The notes under the pieces: model-generated
Told to the model about the DNA's origin: nothing
Database searches by the model: none
What the model saw: the letters and a program-made list of their open reading frames with translations, nothing else
Part shown: positions 29,513 through 37,040 of the stretch, piece by piece
How the letters are laid out: each line of letters starts with the position of its first letter
Numbering within the stretch: the stretch's first letter is position 1
DNA from: Eisenbergiella porci
Lineage (GTDB): Bacteria; Bacillota; Clostridia; Lachnospirales; Lachnospiraceae
NCBI RefSeq assembly: GCF_009696275.1
Contig: NZ_VUMI01000050.1
Location: forward strand, 1-41,399
DNA: 41,399 bases
Reading direction: 5' to 3'
Program-made: the position numbers and the translations under genes

Positions 29513-29597
29513 TTTTAAAATGCAGCCCAAATAAGGAAGTGTGCCATATTTTACATGTAAAATATGGCATTTTCCTTATCGGCTTGGAGAGGAGTAA

Positions 29598-30536
29598 ATG
29601 TCCATGGCACAGCAGAAAACGGAATTAAAAGTGAAAAAGAAAAAAAAGAGCCTGTACAGGACCAGAGAGCTTCATGTCATGCTGATACCGGCGGTGGTGT
29701 TTACCACTGTTTTTGCATATCTGCCAATCTTTGGCCTGGTTATGGCATTTCAGGATTTTAAACCCCTGATGGGCTTTCGGGAGTCTCCCTTTGTGGGACT
29801 GAAGCAGTTCCAGTATATTTTTACAATGCCAAGCTTCAGGACGGCTTTTGTAAACACTATGATCATTTCTTTTTTTAAAATCATATTAAGCATACTGGTG
29901 CCTCTGATACTGTCGCTGATGCTGAATGAGGTAACAAAAAGCTGGTTCAAGCGTTCTGTGCAGACAATCGTATTCATTCCCTATTTCTTTTCCTGGGCGA
30001 TACTTGCGGGAATGATTCTTGAGATTTTTGCTTATGACGGTATTATCAACAACACAATGATGCATCTGTTCGGCATGGAGCCCACGGCCTTCCTGGTAAG
30101 CAACAAGTACTTTAGAACGATTATTATCGGTTCAGATGTATGGAAGGGGATGGGTTATAATACGGTGCTGCTGCTGGCGGCTATCACCAATGTGGATCCT
30201 ACTCTTTACGAGGCTGCCCAGGTTGACGGCGCGGGTCGTTGGAAACAGGTGCTTCATGTAACGCTTCCCAGCATACTTCCCATGGTGGCGGTTCTTACTG
30301 TACTTGGCCTGGGAAATATCCTGAATGCTGGATTTGAGCAGATTTTGATTATGTATAACCCTACCGTTGAAAGGACTGTGGATATTCTGGATACCCTGGT
30401 TTACAGGCTTGGTATGACGAGTCACCAGTATTCAGCCGCGGCGGCTATGGGACTGTTTAAATCGGTAATTTCGCTGATCTTTGTGGGAACCAGTTATCTG
30501 ATTCTCTATAAAAAGAGCGATTACCGTGTATTTTAA
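29598..30536 (+). CDS. Carbohydrate ABC transporter permease (LplB-like)
   Basis: This 312-residue inner-membrane subunit has six predicted membrane helices after a basic cytoplasmic N-terminus. The ATPase-coupling EAA loop is YEAAQVDGAGRWKQVLHVTLPS near residue 205. GGAGAGGAG lies just before the ATG. It follows the binding-protein gene by 85 bases and precedes the second permease by 14. No ATPase gene is in the cluster, so a shared MsmX-like ATPase encoded elsewhere probably powers it, as is usual for this family. Confidence 0.94.
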   Translation: MSMAQQKTELKVKKKKKSLYRTRELHVMLIPAVVFTTVFAYLPIFGLVMAFQDFKPLMGFRESPFVGLKQFQYIFTMPSFRTAFVNTMIISFFKIILSILVPLILSLMLNEVTKSWFKRSVQTIVFIPYFFSWAILAGMILEIFAYDGIINNTMMHLFGMEPTAFLVSNKYFRTIIIGSDVWKGMGYNTVLLLAAITNVDPTLYEAAQVDGAGRWKQVLHVTLPSILPMVAVLTVLGLGNILNAGFEQILIMYNPTVERTVDILDTLVYRLGMTSHQYSAAAAMGLFKSVISLIFVGTSYLILYKKSDYRVF

Positions 30537-30550
30537 AAGGGGGCAGGCAG

Positions 30551-31441
30551 ATGAAAATCAAACGTTCCGGTTCTTATTATGTTTATCAGGTGTTTAATAC
30601 GGTCGTCCTGACGCTTGTGGCGCTGACCTGTATTTTCCCGATTCTGCATGTCCTTGCCATGTCCTTAAGCAGCAGCAATGCCGCTATGGCAGGGCGTGTA
30701 ACCTTTATTCCGGTGGAGTTTTCCCTTTCCGCTTATGAATATCTGATGAAAAAGAAGGATTTCTTCCATTCCGTGGGAATTGCAGGCGGAAGAGTTGTGA
30801 TAGGTACGGCGCTGAATATGATTCTGATCATACTGACTGCTTACCCGCTTTCCCGTTCCCCGATTCATTTCAGGGGACGTACCTGGTATATGGTGTATTT
30901 TGCCATAACCATGTTCCTGGGCGGCGGCCTGATCCCTACATACATGATTATTAAAAACCTGCATCTTCTGGACAGCTTCTGGGTTCTGATCCTTCCCTGC
31001 GCCATGAATATCTGGAATGTAATCATCATGATGAACTTTATCAGGGGGCTGCCCAGGGCGGTGGAGGAGGCGGCCTTTGTGGATGGGGCCAATCACTGGC
31101 AGACGCTGTTTCAGGTGATTCTGCCCATGTCCAAACCGTCCCTGGCTTCGCTGCTGCTGTTTTCCATGATCGGCCATTGGAATTCATGGTTCGATGGAAT
31201 GTTCTATATGAACAATCCGAATAATTATCCTATGGCAACCTATCTGGCAACGCAGATTATCAATAATAACCAGACTATGACAAATATGACTCCTGAGCAG
31301 TTGGCTTTGCTGTCCAGCCTCAGTGAAAAAACGGTAAGAAGCGCACAGCTGTTTATTTCCATTATTCCTATTTTGGTTGTTTATCCGTTTTTACAGAAGT
31401 TCTTTGTAAAGGGGATCACTGTAGGATCTGTAAAGGAATAA
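30551..31441 (+). CDS. Carbohydrate ABC transporter permease (LplC/YtcP-like)
   Basis: The second permease (296 residues) has six membrane helices and the EAA loop EEAAFVDGANHWQTLFQVILPMS near residue 177. It ends with FFVKGITVGSVKE, a common ending in the YtcP branch. AAAAGGGGGCAGGCAG precedes the start. With the upstream permease it forms the heterodimeric channel. Confidence 0.94.
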   Translation: MKIKRSGSYYVYQVFNTVVLTLVALTCIFPILHVLAMSLSSSNAAMAGRVTFIPVEFSLSAYEYLMKKKDFFHSVGIAGGRVVIGTALNMILIILTAYPLSRSPIHFRGRTWYMVYFAITMFLGGGLIPTYMIIKNLHLLDSFWVLILPCAMNIWNVIIMMNFIRGLPRAVEEAAFVDGANHWQTLFQVILPMSKPSLASLLLFSMIGHWNSWFDGMFYMNNPNNYPMATYLATQIINNNQTMTNMTPEQLALLSSLSEKTVRSAQLFISIIPILVVYPFLQKFFVKGITVGSVKE

Positions 31442-31446
31442 AGAAA

Positions 31447-31466
31447 GTAACAGTTCAGGCGCCTGA
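31447..31466. repeat. Solo repeat terminus in the permease-glycosidase gap
   Basis: GTAACAGTTCAGG (31447-31459) is identical to the left end of the 136-bp element at 36584, and TCAGGCGCCTGA here is a perfect 12-bp palindrome. It may be a collapsed copy of that repeat, or a stem between the importer and glycosidase genes. Confidence 0.4.
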
Positions 31467-31493
31467 TATGTGAAGGAAAGAGAGGGGCTTTAG

Positions 31494-33806
31494 ATGAGTT
31501 TTGCTGAGGTTAAGAAGGTGAATGGAAGTCCGGCTTTGGTGATTGACGGCAGGGCATATCCGCCGATGGCTATGACTACGCGGTTTCATAAGGCTGAATA
31601 TATTAAACGGCTGGGGGAGTCGGGGCTGGAGGTTTTCTTTTTGATGACAAATACGGACTGGCTGAGGCCGGGGCGGGATTTTGTGGATGAATCCGGAATA
31701 AAGCAGCATGAGGACAGCGGGATGGAGGCGTTTGTAAAGAACGCCCGGACGCTTCTTAATGAGGTGCCGGATGCTTATATTATTGTGAGAATCGGACTGC
31801 ATCCTCCGGTTGACTGGATGGAGGAGAATAAGGATGAGCTGATTACTTATCAGGATGGAAGCCATGAGCCTGCAATCCTGGCTTCTGAGGTGCATCGGGA
31901 TGAGATTCCGGGAATGTATTCGTTTGCTTCCGAAAAGTGGAGGGAGGCGGCGGGAAAAGCGCTGAAGGAATTCTGTGATGAGGTGGATTCTCTTCCGTTT
32001 GCAGACAGGGTAATCGGATATTTTCTGGCGGCGGGGGGAACCTCGGAGTGGTATCCGGTAAATGTACTTTGTGACAGAACGAAAAATAAGTATGGAGATT
32101 TCTCTCCTGCATTTGTGAAGTTTTATGGAGAGTTTCTGAAAAAAAGATATGGTTCGGAGGAAAAGCTGAAAAAAGCCTGGAAGAGGGAGGATGCTTCCTT
32201 TGATAAGCCGGTGATTCCCAATGTGCAGGAGCAGTATTTTATTTTCATGGAAGAGGGCATCATGGATGCCATGAAGTATTATGAGAGCGCGGACCGTATT
32301 ATTGGGAAAAATATTGATATGGACGCGGAGAAGGCTGCCAATCTTGGGGTGTTCCTGAATATGGAGGATTACAGGTATGTGGCAGACTTTTATGACGCTT
32401 TCCATGAGGTTACGGCGGATGCAATCATTTATTTTGCCAGGCTTTTGAAGGAGCGTTATGCAGGGAAAATCGTAGGGGCGTTTTATGGCTCTTATGGTTG
32501 CACGGATTTCTTTAACAGCAGTACGGCTACTTCCACGCTTCCGATACTCGACTGCGGGTATGTGGATTTTCTGGCGGCGCCGGGGGTCTATAACAACCGG
32601 GAGCCGGGCGGCTGTGTGGCGCAGCGTGAGATGCAGGATTCCTTCAGGCTCCGCGGACAGATGTTTGTGGCGGAGGAGGACAGCAGGACGCATCTGGAGG
32701 ACAGCTTTTACCGGGATGCCATGGGGCTGTATGATGTGAGGGACAGTATTGTAACTTTGAAGAGGGATTTTGCACGGGTGCTGTGCGAGGATATTTATGC
32801 ATGGTGGTTTGATCAGCATGCGGAAGGCGGGCGTTATCAGCATGAGGAGATTTATAAGCTGTTTCGCAGGCAGGAGGAAATCGCGCGTTTTGCCTATGGG
32901 CTGGACAGAAATAAAGAAAATGAAATTGCCCTGATTTATGATCAGGAGAGCTGCCATACGGTTTCCATGTATACGAATACGCTGATGCTGGATTATTACA
33001 GAACCTCCGATTTGGCAAGGATCGGCGCTCCGGTGGATTATTATTTCCATAATGACTGTATCAGGGACGATATGCCGGATTATAAGCTATATGTGATGAT
33101 GAATGTTTTCCGGCTGACGGATGAGGAAAGAGAAGCAATTATCCGGAAGGCCAGGAAAAATCATGCGGTAGTGCTTTGGCTGTATGCGCCGGGCTTCATT
33201 AACCCGGATGCAGAAGCTGTGATGTGCAATGAAAATATAGAGCAGCTGACCGGGTTTAAGACGGGGCGGATTGATCATACATGTTCGCCCAGGTTTAAGA
33301 TAAGCAGGCTAGATCATCCGGCGGTGCGGTACGCGGTGGAGGATCGCAGGTATGGCTATATTGACAGGGATGTGCATTCCAATGTATGGCTGGAAAATGT
33401 AATTCTGCCTGCCTATATGAATCCTGGTTTTTATATTGATGATCCGGAGGCGGAGATTCTGGGCACTTATTGCGAGCTGGGACTTCCTGCTTATGGGTTG
33501 AAGGAGATGGACGGCTGGACGAGTGTGTACTGCGCGCCCCAGATTATGCGGTCTGAGCTGCTGGCTTCCCTGGCGGAGTATGCCGGATGCCATCTTTACA
33601 ATAAGGATGATGATGTGCTTTATGCCAATAAGAATTTTGTGATGGTCCATGCCTCTTATAAGGGAAAGCATACGGTTTATTTCAAAAAGGAATGCAGCCC
33701 CTTTGAGGTGTATGAGAAGAGGTATTACGGACATAATGTGACAAAGCTGGAGGTTGAGATGCGTATGGGGGATACGCTGATGTTTTCACTGAATGGGGAG
33801 TGCTGA
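31494..33806 (+). CDS. Putative glycoside hydrolase (GH42/clan GH-A-like)
   Basis: This 770-residue protein lacks a signal peptide and looks cytoplasmic. An N-terminal TIM-barrel is suggested by LGESGLEVFFLMTNTDWL, YIIVRIGLHPP and VIGYFLAAGGTSEWYP, where E185 would be the acid/base. The segment MFVAEEDSRTH with E394/E395 is the candidate nucleophile. The next domain (about residues 470-650) resembles the GH42 trimerisation/flavodoxin-like domain (YFHNDCIRDDMPDYKLYVMMNVF), and a small beta domain ends the protein. The likely role is hydrolysis of the oligosaccharide brought in by the upstream importer. I do not recognise the exact family or substrate. GAAAGAGAGGGGCTTTAG precedes the ATG. Confidence 0.75.
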   Translation: MSFAEVKKVNGSPALVIDGRAYPPMAMTTRFHKAEYIKRLGESGLEVFFLMTNTDWLRPGRDFVDESGIKQHEDSGMEAFVKNARTLLNEVPDAYIIVRIGLHPPVDWMEENKDELITYQDGSHEPAILASEVHRDEIPGMYSFASEKWREAAGKALKEFCDEVDSLPFADRVIGYFLAAGGTSEWYPVNVLCDRTKNKYGDFSPAFVKFYGEFLKKRYGSEEKLKKAWKREDASFDKPVIPNVQEQYFIFMEEGIMDAMKYYESADRIIGKNIDMDAEKAANLGVFLNMEDYRYVADFYDAFHEVTADAIIYFARLLKERYAGKIVGAFYGSYGCTDFFNSSTATSTLPILDCGYVDFLAAPGVYNNREPGGCVAQREMQDSFRLRGQMFVAEEDSRTHLEDSFYRDAMGLYDVRDSIVTLKRDFARVLCEDIYAWWFDQHAEGGRYQHEEIYKLFRRQEEIARFAYGLDRNKENEIALIYDQESCHTVSMYTNTLMLDYYRTSDLARIGAPVDYYFHNDCIRDDMPDYKLYVMMNVFRLTDEEREAIIRKARKNHAVVLWLYAPGFINPDAEAVMCNENIEQLTGFKTGRIDHTCSPRFKISRLDHPAVRYAVEDRRYGYIDRDVHSNVWLENVILPAYMNPGFYIDDPEAEILGTYCELGLPAYGLKEMDGWTSVYCAPQIMRSELLASLAEYAGCHLYNKDDDVLYANKNFVMVHASYKGKHTVYFKKECSPFEVYEKRYYGHNVTKLEVEMRMGDTLMFSLNGEC

Positions 33807-34126
33807 GAGTTTTCCTTGAATGGGGAAATCTGAGAGTTTTGGCAAAGGTTTAGCTGATGGGAAACGTGCGCTGGCTGGCGTATGTATGGTATGAGGCCCT
33901 GTACTGTTTGGATTGACGGTATAGGGCTTCTTATTTTTGTTGGGGGCGGGATGGTTGGAAATGATTTTTGAAAAGGCAGTAATAAGAGGTTTTAGAAGCA
34001 GTTGCTTTGTCAGATTGGATAAAAAAAGGATTTAAGGATGGGGGAAGATTAATAGAAAGAAATATAGAAAATAATATAAAATACTCTCCAAAGTAATTGT
34101 TTATAAACATTTTATAGATATAGTTA
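33807..34126. other. Intergenic region with terminator
   Basis: No gene is supported in these 320 bases. GCCCTGTAC (33896-33904) pairs with GTATAGGGC (33919-33927, one mismatch) and is followed by a T-rich run, a probable terminator for the glycosidase transcript. The right part is AT-rich and leads into the toxin promoter. Confidence 0.55.
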
Positions 34127-34155
34127 TTGTTTCATTTATTATTTTTTGATATACT
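34127..34155 (+). promoter_or_regulatory. Promoter of small hydrophobic toxin gene
   Basis: TTGTTT (34127-34132) and TATACT (34150-34155) are separated by 17 bases. Transcription would start at about 34161-34162, just at GGTGCTACC, the left arm of the locus's long inverted repeat. Confidence 0.7.
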
Positions 34156-34286
34156 ATAAACGGTGCTACCCTACACGGTAGGCGGTTGCCCTCTTACGGA
34201 GGGAAAAGGATGCCAGCATCCTTTGTGACCCTCTGATTACATAGAAACCTGTTTTCAGGAATATGATACGAAAGAGGGAATGGATA

Positions 34287-34376
34287 ATGAGCGACTTTGA
34301 ACTGTTATCGCTGGTGTTAATGATTCTTGCAATCATTATTCCGCTATTGATAGCTTACATAGAAGCAAAGAAATAA
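34287..34376 (+). CDS. 29-residue hydrophobic peptide, putative holin-like type I toxin
   Basis: The peptide begins MSDFELLSLVLM, continues as one membrane helix and ends IEAKK. It looks like the small putative holin-like toxins (TxpA/Fst group) of Firmicutes, which damage the membrane when expressed. AAAGAGGGA at 34271-34279 gives a good ribosome binding site at seven bases. An overlapping ATG at 34280 opens only a six-residue frame. The untranslated leader is long (about 125 bases) and structured, as in type I toxin mRNAs. The stop codon lies inside the left arm of the bidirectional terminator. Confidence 0.75.
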   Translation: MSDFELLSLVLMILAIIIPLLIAYIEAKK

Positions 34377-34410
34377 CCGCCGTGTCCCTAACAAAGATTG
34401 GCGGTTATTT
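34371..34410. terminator. Bidirectional terminator between toxin and antisense RNA
   Basis: AAATAACCGCC (34371-34381) and GGCGGTTATTT (34400-34410) form a perfect 11-bp inverted repeat with A/T-rich outer ends on both sides, so it can end transcripts from either direction. Confidence 0.8.
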
Positions 34411-34457
34411 CAGCTAAAATTTTAATGGGGCAACCGTCTATCGGTAGCACCTTTTAT
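34373..34457 (-). ncRNA. Predicted antisense antitoxin RNA (copy 1)
   Basis: A minus-strand promoter, TTGCAG (34487-34492) and TAATAT (34464-34469) with a 17-base spacer, should start an RNA near 34457. It would run to the bidirectional terminator, about 85 bases, and be complementary to the 3' part of the toxin mRNA. Its first bases, GGTGCTACC...ACGGTTGCCCC, almost repeat the 5' end of the toxin mRNA. The convergent layout with a shared terminator matches Fst/RNA II and TxpA/RatA. There is no direct evidence of expression. Confidence 0.6.
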
Positions 34458-34463
34458 GTAAAT

Positions 34464-34492
34464 ATATTAACACTTTTATCGCTTTTCTGCAA
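34464..34492 (-). promoter_or_regulatory. Antisense RNA promoter (copy 1)
   Basis: On the minus strand the -35 TTGCAG (34487-34492) and -10 TAATAT (34464-34469) are 17 bases apart, facing the toxin gene. Confidence 0.65.
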
Positions 34493-34521
34493 GATCTTTT
34501 CTGCTATTAAAGAATTCTTGT

Positions 34522-34658
34522 GTGACAGTTCAGGCAGGTTTGCGCATTTACTGCGCAAACCGTGAGAAAACGTGGTGACAGCAGGCATCCGCCACTCGCC
34601 GAAGGCGACTTATAATGGGCGGATGCAGTAACAGTTCGGCCGAAGACTGAACTGTTAC
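34522..34658. mobile_element. MITE-like palindromic element, copy 1 (137 bp)
   Basis: The element is bounded by GTGACAGTTCAG and CTGAACTGTTAC (11 of 12 complementary). It holds nested stems, including GGTTTGCGCA/TGCGCAAACC and GCATCCGCC/GGCGGATGC. The flanks ATTCTTGT (34514-34521) and ATTCTTGC (34659-34666) look like an 8-bp target duplication with one change. It encodes no transposase. Its right flank is the tail of a second toxin gene, so insertion disrupted that copy. Confidence 0.8.
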
Positions 34659-34712
34659 ATTCTTGCAATCATAATTCCACTTTTGATAGCTTACATAGAA
34701 GCAAAGAAATAA
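34659..34712 (+). pseudogene. Broken second copy of the small hydrophobic toxin
   Basis: This stretch encodes the last 17 residues of the toxin, ILAIIIPLLIAYIEAKK, identical in protein sequence to copy 1 but with several silent base changes. The N-terminal codons, ribosome binding site and promoter are replaced by the palindromic element. Because the differences are synonymous, the two copies diverged under selection before this one was broken. Confidence 0.8.
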
Positions 34713-34796
34713 CAACCACGTCCCTGAGAAAGATTGGAGGTTATTTCTAGTCAAATTCAATGAATGGGACAACTGTCTATAGGTAGCACCTTCTAT
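34709..34796 (-). ncRNA. Predicted antisense antitoxin RNA (copy 2, orphan)
   Basis: The minus-strand promoter is kept, TTGCAA (34826-34831) and TATCAT (34803-34808) with a 17-base spacer. So are the GGTGCTACC...ACAGTTGTCCC start and an imperfect terminator stem (34707-34746). The RNA would lack its own toxin partner and might act on copy 1 through partial complementarity. Expression is inferred only. Confidence 0.5.
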
Positions 34797-34993
34797 ATCA
34801 TTATGATAGCACTATTCACGTTGATTTGCAATATATCGTAAAAAATACTTCAATATTTAAAATAATTTAATTTTTTATTTTCTGCCTTTATCTACTATTA
34901 ATCACTTGAAAAATATCACCGCAACGCGTATGATAAAGATCCCCCGAAATAAAGTAAACCTTCTAAATCATCCCCATCAAAAGGAGTACCATC

Positions 34994-35797
34994 ATGAAAA
35001 AATACATTACGGTGTTCCGCATCCGTTTTATCAACAGTCTGCAGTACCGGGCCGCTGCGTTTGGAGAAATTCTGAAAAGCTTCGCATGGGCATTTATGGA
35101 AATCCTGGCATATACCGCCCTTTACCGCACTGCGGGAAATGCCTTTCCAATGGAGTTTTCGCAGACCGTATCCTATGTTTGGATGCAGCAGATATTATTT
35201 CTCATGTATTCAGTGGTGTTTGGTGATGAGGAAATTTATACGGCTATCGGCAGCGGTTCCATAGCCTATGAGCTTGTGCGCCCAATGGGGCTGTACGGCC
35301 GCTGGTTTTCCCAGTCCGCGGCGAACCGGGTGGCGTTTATGTCTGTGAACAGCCTGCCGGTATTGTTGATTGCGGCGCTCCTTCCGAAGCCGTACAGGAT
35401 GGCTTTGCCCCAGAATCTGATGCAGATCCTTCTTTTCTTCATATCCGCGGCTCTTGCCCTGGGCGTTGTGGTAGCCTTTGCCATGCTGATGTATGTTTCG
35501 CTTTTTTACATAGTATCGCAGAGAGGGATAAAAATCATAGTGACGGCGATCACCACATTTTTGTCTGGCGGCGTGATACCGCTCCCATTTTTTCCGGATC
35601 AGGTACTGACTGTGGTGAGGGTACTTCCCTTTGCGGCGATGCAGAATATGCCGCTGCAGATATTCTGCGGAAAGCTGACCGGTATGGATGCCATGCAGGG
35701 TGTCTTTTTCCAGCTATTTTGGCTGGCTGCCCTGGTTTTAACCGGACAGCTTTTTATGAGGGCGTCTCTTAAAAAAGTCGTGGTACAGGGAGGGTGA
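34994..35797 (+). CDS. ABC-2 family transporter permease (first of pair)
   Basis: This 267-residue integral membrane protein has six predicted helices and matches the ABC-2 permease group usually found as two adjacent permeases plus an ATPase, linked to drug or peptide export (for example QYRAAAFGEILKSFAWAFMEI near the N-terminus and AIGSGSIAYELVRPM in the first loop). AAAGGAG sits at good spacing before the ATG. Its stop overlaps a GTG of the next gene, and the next gene's ribosome binding site lies within its end. No ATPase precedes it; the space upstream is occupied by the toxin and repeat elements. Confidence 0.85.
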   Translation: MKKYITVFRIRFINSLQYRAAAFGEILKSFAWAFMEILAYTALYRTAGNAFPMEFSQTVSYVWMQQILFLMYSVVFGDEEIYTAIGSGSIAYELVRPMGLYGRWFSQSAANRVAFMSVNSLPVLLIAALLPKPYRMALPQNLMQILLFFISAALALGVVVAFAMLMYVSLFYIVSQRGIKIIVTAITTFLSGGVIPLPFFPDQVLTVVRVLPFAAMQNMPLQIFCGKLTGMDAMQGVFFQLFWLAALVLTGQLFMRASLKKVVVQGG

Positions 35798-35802
35798 GAA
35801 GT

Positions 35803-36579
35803 ATGAAGCTTTATATGAATTTGGTGGCCATGAATCTGAAAAGCCAGATGCAGTACCGGGTTTCTTTTCTGCTGACAACGTTGGGGCAGTTTATTACGGC
35901 CTTCACTTCCTTTTTTGGGCTGTATTTTATTTTCTCCAGGGTAAATGCTATTGATGATTTTAACTATAACCAGGTATTACTGTGCTTTGCCGTAGTAATG
36001 ATGGCTTTTGCCATTGGAGAAATGTTCGGCGGCGGCCTGGCCGTATTTCCAAGAATTATGGGAAATGGTGAATTTGACCGCGCCCTCGTCCGCCCGAGAA
36101 ACATTATTCTGCAGATACTGGTTCCCAATATGGATTTCACACGTCTCGGCCTGCTGATCCAGGCTGTAATTGTGCTGTGCTACGCGGTTCCGGGAAGCGG
36201 TATCCTTTGGGACTGGAAAAAAATCGTAACCCTCTTTCTCATGATACTTTGCGGAAGCATATTATTTTTCAGCCTTTTTCTTCTGAAGGCCACATTTACT
36301 TTTTTTACAATTCAGAATCTCAATTTTATGAATATATTCACCTACGGGGCGCGTGAGTTTGGAAAATATCCCTTTTCCGTCTATGGCAGTGGTATTCTCA
36401 AGGTTCTGACCTTTGTGATTCCTCTGGCGCTTTTTCAATATTATCCGCTTCTTTATCTGATGGACAGGAAGCAGAGTCCGGTTTATATGTTAATGCCCGT
36501 AATATCCCTTCTTTTTCTTCTTCCCTGTTATATTTTCTTCCGGATCGGCCTGAAACATTATAAATCCACAGGTTCATAA
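35803..36579 (+). CDS. ABC-2 family transporter permease (second of pair)
   Basis: The 258-residue partner has six hydrophobic helices and the family loop GNGEFDRALVRPRN near residue 90, parallel to SGSIAYELVRPM in the first permease. I chose ATG 35803, eight bases after GGGAGGG; GTG 35794 is an in-frame alternative. Together they would form a heterodimeric export channel, but no ATP-binding subunit is encoded in the window. The stop codon forms part of the target duplication of the palindromic element immediately downstream. Confidence 0.85.
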   Translation: MKLYMNLVAMNLKSQMQYRVSFLLTTLGQFITAFTSFFGLYFIFSRVNAIDDFNYNQVLLCFAVVMMAFAIGEMFGGGLAVFPRIMGNGEFDRALVRPRNIILQILVPNMDFTRLGLLIQAVIVLCYAVPGSGILWDWKKIVTLFLMILCGSILFFSLFLLKATFTFFTIQNLNFMNIFTYGAREFGKYPFSVYGSGILKVLTFVIPLALFQYYPLLYLMDRKQSPVYMLMPVISLLFLLPCYIFFRIGLKHYKSTGS

Positions 36580-36583
36580 TTTG

Positions 36584-36719
36584 GTAACAGTTCAGGCAGG
36601 TTTGCGCATTCACTGCGCAAACCGTGAGAAAACGTGGTGGCAGCAGGCATCCACCCCTCGCCGAAGGCGCTTATCATGGGCGGATGCAGTAACAGTTTGG
36701 CCGAAGGCTGAACTGTTAC
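36584..36719. mobile_element. MITE-like palindromic element, copy 2 (136 bp)
   Basis: The 12-bp ends GTAACAGTTCAG and CTGAACTGTTAC are perfect inverted repeats, and both flanks are ATAATTTG (36576-36583 and 36720-36727), a perfect 8-bp target duplication. Internal stems match copy 1, with several substitutions between them. There is no coding capacity of its own; minus-strand open frames across it are by-products. It landed exactly at the stop codon of the permease gene without destroying it. Confidence 0.88.
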
Positions 36720-36883
36720 ATAATTTGCATGGAAATTGTAAAAAAGAATAGACAAATTCGGAAAAAGAGAATATAAAGAATATATTGAGGAGAAGTACTG
36801 AAATTTGCCGTTCAGGCAGAGGCCGGATCATTGAAGAAGGCCGTCAGTTACACTGGTTGTTCTGTTTATGAGGAGATTTATCT

Positions 36884-37039
36884 ATGGAAAAGAAAAAGGC
36901 ACTGCTTTGCGGCAGTGTATTAGTGTTGGGCGCGGCTTTAATGGCTGCGGGTTTTATGACGGCGGAAAGCGCAGGATTCTTTGGCGGAGTGCTGGAGGAG
37001 GCCGTAGGCTTTTGCATGCAGTACATGGGAGTGGCTTAA
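36884..37039 (+). CDS. Small hydrophobic protein, 51 residues
   Basis: The peptide starts MEKKKALLCGSVLVLGAALM and has one hydrophobic segment at residues 6-25, then a glycine- and alanine-rich tail ending QYMGVA. TGAGGAGATTTATCT gives a strong ribosome binding site. It ends one base before the TTG start of the radical SAM gene, so the two are probably translationally coupled. I do not recognise a family. Confidence 0.6.
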   Translation: MEKKKALLCGSVLVLGAALMAAGFMTAESAGFFGGVLEEAVGFCMQYMGVA

Positions 37040-37040
37040 T

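Noticed and set aside
34548-34772. Open frame on the minus strand across MITE-like copy 1
   Set aside because: It follows the structured repeat and runs into the antitoxin region; a similar frame across copy 2 (36558-36755) arises for the same reason. No ribosome binding site or family resemblance.
34906-35226. Plus-strand frame overlapping the start of the first ABC-2 permease
   Set aside because: It lacks a ribosome binding site and covers the permease N-terminus in another frame; the permease has clear membrane helices and AAAGGAG.
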